Shown piece by piece: positions 35,752 through 44,034 of a stretch of 64,000 bases of DNA (position 1 is the stretch's first letter; every line of letters starts with the position of its first letter). The DNA is taken from the NCBI RefSeq assembly GCF_947507565.1, contig NC_089187.1:1984001-2048000 (forward strand), given 5' to 3'. The notes under the pieces were generated by a model. It was not told the origin of the DNA. It worked only from the letters and a program-made list of their open reading frames with translations, and made no database searches. The position numbers were made by a program, and so were the translations under genes. Source of the DNA: Oscarella lobularis (taxonomy: Eukaryota; Porifera; Homoscleromorpha; Homosclerophorida; Oscarellidae).

Positions 35752-36013
35752 TTAGTAATTCGTCAGCGTGTTGACAACATTGCACCGAGGGCACGTTGTT
35801 GACTTGTCTTGACTGTCTTTGTCTTCAAAATGTTTCTTGCATATGTACACGTTAGACGTAGTGTCATTAACTTTGCAATTCTCGTGTTTCTTGTGCGGAT
35901 CGCCATCGATGGTGTGGCTATTTTGATACCAGCACTACAGAAAGAGTAGACACGGTGTCTGCTCACTGGTACACACGCTTTTCTCTAACCGTTTTAGAAT
36001 CAGTATCACTCAT
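35752..36013 (-). CDS. B-type zinc mini-protein 2, 68 aa, two exons
   Basis: Exon 1 (36013-35990) encodes MSDTDSKT; exon 2 (35934-35752) encodes CWYQNSHTIDGDPHKKHENC, VYICKKHFED and CPRCNVVNTLTNY. The intron is 55 bp and phase 0. The exon again begins on the first ligand Cys. The upstream AGCGCTTA element is weaker here (TTAGAGCACA). Function unknown. Confidence 0.7.
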
Positions 36014-36282
36014 TGTGCTCTAACTGCCTTCAAGAGATTCGAATGCCTCGCACGTATGTGAGCAGATACCTTATCTCTTGAACGGAGGGCGGATTGTTGC
36101 ACAGGATGTGGGACGATTTCCTTGCATCTCGTTTACTATATCATAGGGGTGGTGCGCAGGGCGATAATTTGAGATTAGGCCAAATGCACTAGGAGGTCGA
36201 ATGGCCTTAGGCGAAAGTGCACAGACAGTTGGAAAACAACGTTGATGTTACTTCAACGTGCAAAGCGCGTTACAAGAAGCAC

Positions 36283-36528
36283 TCAGTATTTCGTCAACGT
36301 GTTAGGCTGTTCGCATCGAGGGCAAGTTTTCGACTTGTTCTGCTTTCTGGTATCGTTGAAATGGGGCTTGCATATGTAGACGTCTTTCCTGAAACAATAG
36401 GAGACGCAGTTCTCGTGCTCGTAGAACGGCTCATCGGTATTGTGATTGTAATGGCACTGCGGATCGATAGATGAGAGACCCGACTCGCGTGTAATTTATG
36501 CAGTTCTTACCTCAAATGTTGAACTCAT
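36283..36528 (-). CDS. B-type zinc mini-protein 3, 63 aa, two exons
   Basis: Exon 1 (36528-36511) encodes MSSTFE; exon 2 (36456-36283) encodes CHYNHNTDEPFYEHENC, then CFRKDVYICKPHF and CPRCEQPNTLTKY. The intron is 54 bp, GTAAGA..CCGCAG, phase 0. GAGCGCTTTT lies upstream of the ATG. Its best partner in the second unit is the gene at 41133. Confidence 0.7.
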
Positions 36529-36994
36529 CGTGTTCGTAAAAGCGCTCCAACTCCAAAGATTCTAAATGTTTGGCGCGTGTATGCAAGTGGTTTATGTAGA
36601 TAAGTGCATGGGGTGGCTAGAGAGAGTGAGGGGGTTGAGGCATCCTCGCAGCTAAGGGTGGTCGGTGCACGGGAGTGGGGAAGATTCCCTGCATCCAGCT
36701 GCCGCTGCAGGAAAGATAAGCAAATTTGCTCATAATCTTTGCGGTTGTTTCTAGTTTCACTGTTTTTCGTTGTTTACAGACTCTCTCAGTAAACCCAGGA
36801 CGCGCTTCGCGTTTAGTCTATAGAAGCGATGCATGCAATGCGTTCTACCGGACCCTTTTAGACGTTGAAGAGTGCGTAGTTTTGCAAAAAGATCGCTGAA
36901 TCTGCAGTGTTTTTTGCACGATTTTGCATTGGAACGAGGTACGCCGATGGGTCGAAAAAAACAAAGTAAAGAAAGTCGACGTTCAATCGGGATG

Positions 36995-37244
36995 CTAACT
37001 GTAACGCGTGAGCGTGTTGGGTTGATTGCACCGAGGGCAGGTCCATGACCCATTCTGCTTTGTGGAATCACGAAAGTCGTCCTTGCATATGTACACGTCG
37101 ACGCCGTCGTTGTTGCAGTTCTCGTGCATGACGTACGGATCACCGTCGATGGTGTGATTGTTTTGATAGTAGCACTGCAGAAAGATTTAGGCCCGGGGTT
37201 CGCGCGGTCGACTGTTTCTCTCATACGCTTTTAGAGTTGCCCAT
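36995..37244 (-). CDS. B-type zinc mini-protein 4, 65 aa, two exons
   Basis: Exon 1 (37244-37227) encodes MGNSKS; exon 2 (37174-36995) encodes CYYQNNHTIDGDPYVMHENC, VDVYICKDDF and CPRCNQPNTLTRYS. The intron is 52 bp, phase 0. GAGCGCTAAC lies upstream. In the second unit of the tandem duplication the matching exon is deleted: only flanks at about 41580-41640 and 41755-41835 remain. Confidence 0.7.
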
Positions 37245-38723
37245 TTCTTAGCTTTGTGTTAGCGCTCTTAGCCGCCAAATGAGATACAATCTGATTAGAT
37301 ATTAGATTATATATCGAGCGTTCTTCCCGCCGAAGCGGATTGTCCCACGGGCGAAGGGAAGATTCCCTTCGAGCTAACCGCTGAGAATTTTGAATTTTAA
37401 CCGTACGCGAAACAATAGGCTTATTGATGAACTGCAGGACTTGCATTTTGCCTAGTAGTTTTGATTTGATCTAAGCTTCTCCGTTCAAACGTTGCATAAG
37501 CGCTGAGATTCTTTGCGCAATTTGAGTAGTTTTGTCTCCCGATGGGGCGGTGTAGAAAGGCGGCGCCGCGACTTTCACCTTGCGCACCTGCATGAGATTT
37601 AAAATTATCATATCGCACTCCCGCAGGCGTTGTCGCTACTTTCAAAGCGGCCCGTCAAAACAGCATTTTTTACTCCGTTTCGTTTTGAAGCGATCTGGGC
37701 TGTGCGCTGTACAATGCGCGCGGTTGCGAAATATGTTAGAGATGTTAATCCGATGTAGAATAGGTCGCTTACATCGTAGTACATGCATGCAGTGTTTGTG
37801 CAAACTCAGAAGCAACGCTTGCACGCTTCGGTGAATGCATGGGTCGAATCGAGCGCGGGACAAACGATCCTTTCGGTGAAGTTGATCTATACGCAGCCCT
37901 TGGCGTCCCTTTGCATGGGGGCATTAGATTGACGACGTAAATTCGATTAGAATCTGTTTACTAACCCTAAATCCCGCATCTTTTGATCAGAAACGACCAA
38001 AACTAGGGCATAAAATCGAGCCTTACCTGCAAGGGTAGCACTGCAGGGGAATAGGTTTACCGAGACAAAAATCATACTACAGTACGTTTCAGACGAGGCA
38101 GTCAGGTTTGTAGCTCTTTTAGATTTATTGGGAACCCGTAGGGTTGGTTTGAGCGAGTCGTAGTGGTGACGAGAGCTTGCACCGAGTTCTTAGAGGAACC
38201 CCACCCTTTGCTGGAGACATCGTGATGGTGGGGGCAGTACGAGGGAGCATTGATAATGACGCATCTAATCCAGTAGCTGAGCGGTGATTGGTTAGATCGC
38301 ACCGAATGCGTCCTTGTTGCCAGGATATTAACGAGCCGCACTAACACGCAAAGCAGGAAAGTGGCACCGTTTGGTGAAATACAGCGAAAAGAGGTCAACG
38401 AACGCGTCGCCAACGTGTTTTTCAGCCTGAACAAAGGCTTTTGTACCGCTGTAGTTACTCCTAGCTGCTCATAGGACGGCTTGCAGAAAAGTAAACAAAA
38501 ACGGTTTGGCTATTTTGCTGTCTTTTGTCGCTGTAAAAGATTACCGAATCTTTTCTTGTCTTTTGAATCGTATCTGGTGCCGCACCGTCGCCTTTTTGTG
38601 AAAAGGCGGGTGTTCGACGCATGGGGCGTTTAGGCCGTGCACGAGACACGCGCAAATTCAAGCCGAAATAAAATGCGAATTTTCTGTTCGTTCTTAGTTG
38701 TCACTGGAAGAGGCGTTTCTGAG
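37245..38723. other. Unit 1 spacer with conserved but unassigned minus-strand segments
   Basis: Paired with 41836-43287 in the second unit. On the minus strand there is a mini-exon-like CYPC stretch after CCCCTGCAG near 38040 (CYPCK at 42590 in unit 2) and a tail-like frame at about 37450-37590 ending TAPSGDKTTQIAQRISALMQ and LNGEA (unit 2: TAPPGDQNAPRIS and LNREA). A CCAAT-like ATTGG lies at 38287. These could be exons of one more mini-gene, but the splice chain I tried does not keep frame in both units, so I call none. Confidence 0.3.
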
Positions 38724-38982
38724 ATGAATCGAGATTACCTTCATTTAGAACGAGACGTCGTAAGAACTGGCATACTTCGTGCATTATTGATTTATCTCCT
38801 AATTCATTTCTACATAGCGCCACTGCGAAAGATGCAGAAAACTCAAGTCTCAATCAAAAGCGCTTACAATTTTTTATCCTTGCTACTGTCGCTCGTGTCA
38901 CGACTGCAGGAATGCACACGAACATGCAGGAGGCTTAGGATCATGTCCCAACTGTGGACAACCAGCGAAAGCAATGACCTGA
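38724..38982 (+). CDS. Mini-RING protein 1 (C4C4-type), 66 aa, two exons
   Basis: Exon 1 (38724-38759) encodes MNRDYLHLERDV; a 58-bp intron GTAAGA..ACATAG follows; exon 2 (38818-38982) encodes RHCERCRKLKSQSKALTI, then FYPCYCRSCHDCRNAHEH and GSCPNCGQPAKAMT. Ligand order C-x2-C-x15-C-x-C-x2-C-x2-C-x13-C-x2-C matches a RING with Cys in place of the usual His, as in CNOT4-like C4C4 RINGs. It is essentially a naked RING with 12 residues before it. Support comes from the second unit: all coding indels between the copies are multiples of three. A longer hydrophobic frame overlaps it in another phase and is rejected. An E3-ligase role is only possible, not shown. Confidence 0.7.
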
Positions 38983-39209
38983 CGGTCCTGACCTAGCGTC
39001 TGCCCATGTGTAGCGAAATTCATTGCAAGTTACACACAGCTTATATTTTAATCGTGTCAACAAGCTTTTTCAATTATTTCTGTATTTTAGAATAAGTGGA
39101 ATTTGCTTCTTCAGTCCACAAGTCAATAAATTGAAATGGACTGTTTTGTTTATACGGGACGGTTAATGACGTGCGTTACAAGAAAGAAAATGGCTTGGAA
39201 TAAGGACTG

Positions 39210-39478
39210 CGAACGCTGTCGAAGACAAATCGCACTCTGGAAGCTGCCAATTGGATAATAGGTACAGATTTCCATTCGAAAACGGCTCAACTGCGCTTTC
39301 CTATGCTCGTCGCACGTGGAGCAAACCACGCAAAGACGATTCAGCCTGTTTAGAACCTTCAAATACATTATTTAGCAGAGTCAGAAGCCGAATACAAGTT
39401 TTTCCTAGCAAATGTTTGGCGAATTCTAACGAACCGAGCCACTTTCACTCAAACAGTGGACTCCAGTCTTTTTCCTAA
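39210..39478 (+). pseudogene. Fragment of a mini-RING exon plus conserved tail
   Basis: After an AATAAG acceptor-like site the bases read DCERCRRQIALWKLPIG and stop, resembling the opening of the mini-RING exon (HCERCRKLK) but lacking the other ligands. About 39246-39478 is nearly identical to 43806-44038 (I count two or three differences in about 230 bases), more so than most of the duplicated unit. The minus strand also shows CVVCSTCDEHRKAQL, so the strand of any real gene is open. Confidence 0.3.
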
Positions 39479-39555
39479 ATTGTGCCGAGACTGCGGTTTT
39501 TAGCAAAAATGTACGCGATCGTTGCATTCGTTCCGCAGTCTACAGCTACTGAGAA

Positions 39556-40130
39556 CTAATAAAGTTGCTGTAGCGTGTTCACAGTTCCGTCTCTCGGACA
39601 GTCGTTGCTGTACCTCCTTTTTTTGTCGCACGCCTGGCAAATGAAGGTGGCGAGACGAGGATTATATGTAGGGTAAGGGTGATGCCACTTAACTGGCTCG
39701 AGGGGTACTCGTTTCAGTTCTTTGTGGCACCAGTAGCACTAAGAGCCAGAGAAATGACCGACCGTTTTTGCCCTCTCTCACTTTCATATACCCATTCTAG
39801 GTAGGGCACTCCCTGGCCAGCAGGTACTCTAGGCGCCATGAAAATGCGTCGACTGTGTCGTACTAACGGAATGTTTAGCGTAACGAAATGTAGTGCAACT
39901 TCACATACCTTTTGTACAACTGTAAAGCTTGTGCCACTGCAATTTCGGCATTGTATCACGAGTTGGTCTTTAACGGTGACATCGTGCACCGTTCTCTGTG
40001 CTTCACTTCTGTATCCCAGGCTAATGCTGTAAAATTGATCGCCACAAGTGTCGCACGTAATCTAAAACAGCAGGCCGCAGAGTTGTTCAAATACCGCTCA
40101 TGAAGATCATGGGCTTCGTACAAGAAACAT
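39556..40130 (-). pseudogene. A-type zinc mini-protein 4, one-base frameshift
   Basis: Exons correspond to those of the copy at 34612: 40130-40122 (MFL), 40061-39909 (ITCDTCGDQFYSISLGY..), 39862-39792 (linker, 71 instead of 72 bases) and 39738-39556 (CYWCHKELKRVP..TFICQACD..DCPRDGTVNTLQQLY). The linker exon has four instead of five A/T bases at about 39840-39844, which shifts the frame and leads to an early stop. Other exons are clean. An assembly homopolymer error would give the same picture. Confidence 0.65.
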
Positions 40131-40644
40131 GAGTATGTTCGGCTCGCACACGACGACGGTAGACAGACTGAGGGGGTTAGCGAGCCAACTCCCGATTTTG
40201 CTAATTGTTATCTCTTTGGTTAGGAAGTTGAAACGAATTGACGGGTATGACTATTTTGTTGTGGCGCGTCTTGTTAGTGCCGCGCGAGGCGAAGCCGAAA
40301 GGACTTCCAACACTGCCATGCGAACAGTACAAATGTAATTCTTAGAGCTCGTTTAGAAAGAAGGTAGGGGGTAGGAGTGCCGAAGGGTTTCACTCCGACG
40401 CGTTTTCGCAACCTTTTGAAGCGATAGTCGTTGCCTGCAGACTCACCTACCTTATGAATTACTGCATGTCTTTTTTCGCTCCAGTGCCTCCCAAAATTTG
40501 GAGTAGACGTCGTAGCTACTGTAGGTGACCGTATGTGCGTAGGTTTGGGACCGATCCGGTTTTTCCCAAGGACATTTGTGAGAAAGAAGTACAGTAGTTT
40601 AGGTTTTGTGAAACCAAAGAAAAACAAAGTGCGTTGCAGAAAAC
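40131..40644. promoter_or_regulatory. A-type upstream block (copy 4)
   Basis: The block lies at about 40150-40430, with the GAGCCAACTCCC leader element, GAAGTTGAAACGAATTGACGG-like sequence and CACTCCGACGCGTT. No gene seen between it and the B-type gene. Confidence 0.4.
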
Positions 40645-40862
40645 TCAAATGTACTGCAGCGTGTTGGCCTCGTTGCACCGAGGGCACGTATCATTCTCCA
40701 CTTTTTCGTCATAATGTTTCTTGCATACGTACACACTGTACCCGGTGCAATTCTCGTGTTTCTTGAGCAGATCGTTGCAGGTGCTGTTCTTATACCAACA
40801 CTGAGAGAGTAGGCACGGTATCGGCCGACAAGTACGCAAGTATTTTGCCTCACCTCTGCCAT
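40645..40862 (-). CDS. B-type zinc mini-protein 5, 54 aa, two exons
   Basis: Exon 1 (40862-40854) encodes only MAE; exon 2 (40800-40645) encodes CWYKNSTCNDLLKKHENC, SVYVCKKHYDEK and CPRCNEANTLQYI. The intron is 53 bp, GTGAGG..TCTCAG, phase 0. GAGCGCTTACATA directly precedes the ATG (minus strand of 40863-40875). This is the smallest member of the array. Confidence 0.7.
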
Positions 40863-41132
40863 TATGTAAGCGCTCTACCTGTCACCAAGATATCCAAATG
40901 CTTGCGCGTATGCGAACAGATACGTTATCTAGAATCTCTTGAGGTTGAGGGGGTTGAGCTAAGGGCGGGATGGGGGTCTTTTTGCACGAGACGCTAATTT
41001 GAGATTAGACAAAATGCGCTTGGAGGTGAAGCAACCTAAGACGAAAGTACACAGACAGTTCAACAAAGCAACGTCGACGTTACTGCGGCGAAAATAGCGC
41101 GATTGAAATGCATGCACAAAGAGCAAGAACAG

Positions 41133-41357
41133 TCAGTATTTGTGCAACGTGTTAGGCTGATTGCATCGAGGGCAGGTTGTCGACTTGCTCTGCCTAATAC
41201 CGTTGAAATGGGATCTGCATATGTAGACGTTTTTCTTGGCGCCGTGGACGACGCAGTTATGGTGCCAATACAGTGGGTGGTCGATATGGTGATCGTAATA
41301 GCACTGCAGACAGACGAGACTTGACTCGCGCGTAATGTATTCGGTTCTTACCTTCAT
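41133..41357 (-). CDS. B-type zinc mini-protein 6, 58 aa, two exons
   Basis: Exon 1 (about 41357-41352) encodes MK; exon 2 (41303-41133) encodes CYYDHHIDHPLYWHHNC, NVYICRSHFNGI and CPRCNQPNTLHKY. The intron is about 48 bp, phase 0. AAGCGCTTAC lies about 15 bases upstream of the ATG. HENC is HHNC here, with extra His residues near the first Cys. Confidence 0.68.
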   Translation of the reverse strand: MKVRTEYITRESSLVCLQCYYDHHIDHPLYWHHNCVVHGAKKNVYICRSHFNGIRQSKSTTCPRCNQPNTLHKY

Positions 41358-43287
41358 CTGAGCAGTACGTGTAAGCGCTTCAAAAGATCTACTGTATATG
41401 TTCAGCGCGTATGGAAGTGTTTTTATGTAGATAAGTGCATGGGTGGATAAAGAGGGTGAGGGGGTTGAGGCGTCTTCGCAGCCAAAGGCGGTTGGTGCAC
41501 GGGAGTGGGGAAGATTCCCAGCTGCCGCTGCAGGAAAGATAAGCAAATTTTGCCCGTCATGTTAGCTTCACTGTTTTTCAGCGTTCATGATTCTCCCAGT
41601 AAACCCGGGACGCGCTTCGCGTTTAGTTTTATCAAAGCCTCTCTGAAACGAAGAATAGGCTGGACTGCATGCTAAGTGGGTAGTTTTCCGAACAGATTGT
41701 TGCACGGTTTTGCATTGGAATGAAGTACGCAAAACCAAAGTACGAGAAAGGGGTCGACTGTTTCTCCCATACATTTTTAGAGTCGCTCATTTTAGCGCGT
41801 TAGGCCCTAGCTGCCGCAAAATGAGATACAATCAGATTTAGATATTAGATTGTATCTCGCGTTCTTTTGCCCCGTGGAACGGATTGTCCCACGGGCAAAA
41901 GGAGGATTCGCTTCGAGCTGAACGCTGAGAATTCTGAATTCGAAACGTTTCGTGAGTTACACCGCGCGGTCGCCGTACGCGAAACAATGAACTTATTGAT
42001 GAACTGCCTGACGGGCATTTTGCCTACTAGTAGTTTTGATTTGATCTAGGCTTCCCTGTTCAAACGTCGCAAAGGCGTTGAGATTCTTGGTGCATTTTGA
42101 TCTCCCGGTGGGGCGGTGAAATTAAAGGCGGTGCCGCGACTTCCACCTTTCGCACCTGCATGAGATTTGAAAATTATCATATCGCACTCCCCGCGGGCGC
42201 TGTCGCTACTTTCAAAGCGGCCCGTCAAAACAGCATTTTTTAACTCCGGTTTGTTTTGAAGCGATCTGGACTGTGCGCTGTACAAGGCGCGGCTGCGAAA
42301 TATTTTAGAGATGTAGAGGAGACCGCTTACATCTTAGTACATGCAGTGTTTTTGAAAACTCAGAAGAAACGCCTGCGCTCTTCGGCGGATGCATGGGCCG
42401 AATCGAGCGCGGGACTAACGGATACTTTCGGTGAAGTTGACCCTATACGCAGCCCTGGGCGTTCCTTTGCATGGGGATAGAATGATGACGTAAATTTGAT
42501 TAGAATCTGTTTACTAACCCTAAATCTCGCATCTTTTGATCAGAAACGACAAAAATTTGTGCGTGAAATCGAGCCTTATACTTGCAAGGATAGCACTGCA
42601 GGGAAATACGTTTATCGAGACAAAAATCATACTGCGTATCAGACGTATGTAGAGACAGGCAGGTTTGCAGCTCTTTTAGATTTTTTAGGAAATCCGTAGG
42701 GTTGGTTTGAGTGAATAAAAGTTGCAATCAGAGCTTGCACCGAGTCCTTAGAGGAACCCCACCCTTTGCTGGAGACATCGCGATGGTGGGGGTAGTACGA
42801 GGGAGCATAGATAATGACGCATCTAATCCAGTAGCTGAGCGGTGATTGGTTAGATCGCACCGAATGCGTCCTTGTTGCCAGGATATTAACGAGCCGCACT
42901 AACACGCGAAGCAGGAAAGTGGCACAGTTTGGTGAAATACAGCGAAAAGAGGTCAACGAACGCGTCGCCAAAGTGTTTTTCAGCCCGACCGAAGGCTTTT
43001 GTACCGCTGAAGTCGCTCCTAACTGCTCATAGGACGGCTTGCAGAAAAGTAAACAAGAACGGTTTGACTATTTTACTGTCTTTTGGCGCCGTAAAAGATG
43101 ACCGAATCTTTTTCTTGTCTTTTGAATCGTATCTGGTGCCACACAGCGCCTTTGGGTGAAAAAAGGCAGAGTTCAGCGCATGGGTGTTTAGACCGTGCAC
43201 AAGACACGCGCAAATTCAAGCCGAAATATAATACGAATTTTCTGTTCGTTCTTAGTTGTCACTGGAAGTCCAGAGTCTTTTTTTGAG
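41358..43287. other. Unit 2 spacer, homologous to 36529-38723
   Basis: Includes remnants flanking a deleted B-type exon (41580-41835) and the counterparts of the CYPC and LNREA segments described for unit 1. No frame is kept well enough to call a gene. Confidence 0.35.
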
Positions 43288-43534
43288 ATGAATCGAGATT
43301 ACCTTCAATTGGAACGAGACGTCGTAAGGACTGGCATACTTCGTGCATTATTAATTTATCTCCTAATTCATTTCTACCAAGCGCCACTGCGAGAAGTGCA
43401 GAAAATCAAAAGCGCTTACAATTTTTTATCCTTGCTACTGTCGCTCATGTCACGACTGCAGGAATGCACACGAGCAGATGGGAAGCTTAGGATCATGTCC
43501 CAACTGTGGACAACGAGCGAAAGCAATGACCTGA
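43288..43534 (+). CDS. Mini-RING protein 2 (C4C4-type), 62 aa, two exons
   Basis: Exon 1 (43288-43323) encodes MNRDYLQLERDV; exon 2 (43382-43534) encodes RHCEKCRKSKALTIFYPC, YCRSCHDCRNAHEQMGSL and GSCPNCGQRAKAMT. The intron keeps donor and acceptor (GTAAGG..ACCAAG). Against copy 1 the spacer between the first two Cys pairs is four codons shorter, and all eight Cys are kept. It lies on the plus strand inside the otherwise minus-strand array. Confidence 0.7.
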
Positions 43535-44034
43535 CGGTGACCTAGCGTTTTCTCATCTGTAGCGAAAATTCATTGCAAGTTACACACAGCTTATATTTTA
43601 ACCGTGTTAACGAGTTTTTTCAATTATTCTGTTGTTTTAGAATAAGTGGAATTTGCTTCTTCAGTCCACAAGTCAATAAATTGAAATGGACGGTGTTTTG
43701 TTTATACGGGACGGTTGATGACGTGCTTTACAAGACGGCTTGGAATAAGCATCGATGGAATAAGGACTGCGAACGCTGTCGAAGAGAAATCGCACTCTGG
43801 AAGCTGCCAATTGGATAATAGGTACAGATTTCCATTCGAAAACGGCTCAACTGCGCTTTCCTATGCTCGTCGCACGTGGAGCAAACCACGCAAAGACGAT
43901 TCAGCCTGTTTAGAACCTTCAAATACATTATTTAGCAGAGCCAGAAGCCGAATACAAGTTTTTCCTAGCAAATGTTTGGCGAATTCTAACGAACCGAGCC
44001 GCTTTCACTCAAACAGTGGACTCCAGTCTTTTTC
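43535..44034. repeat. Unit 2 right end, near-identical to 39000-39478
   Basis: Carries the second CERCRRE fragment (about 43766-43818). The duplication ends almost exactly at the stop codon of the channel gene that ends at 44035: the two copies diverge right after CCTAAATTG. Confidence 0.5.

Noticed and set aside
36217-36474. Plus-strand ORFs over the B-type genes (also 41103-41324)
   Set aside because: Antisense shadows of the zinc exons; no start or splice context is conserved.
38102-38434. 110-codon minus-strand ORF shared with 42639-42971
   Set aside because: Conserved at DNA level in both units, but the reading frame ends differ and it contains a CCAAT-like element; more like regulatory spacer than protein.
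38637-38996. 119-codon plus-strand ORF with hydrophobic segments (and its counterpart at 43195-43545)
   Set aside because: The spliced mini-RING in another frame explains the conserved Cys pattern and the multiple-of-three indels; the long frame reads through an intron and starts on GTG.
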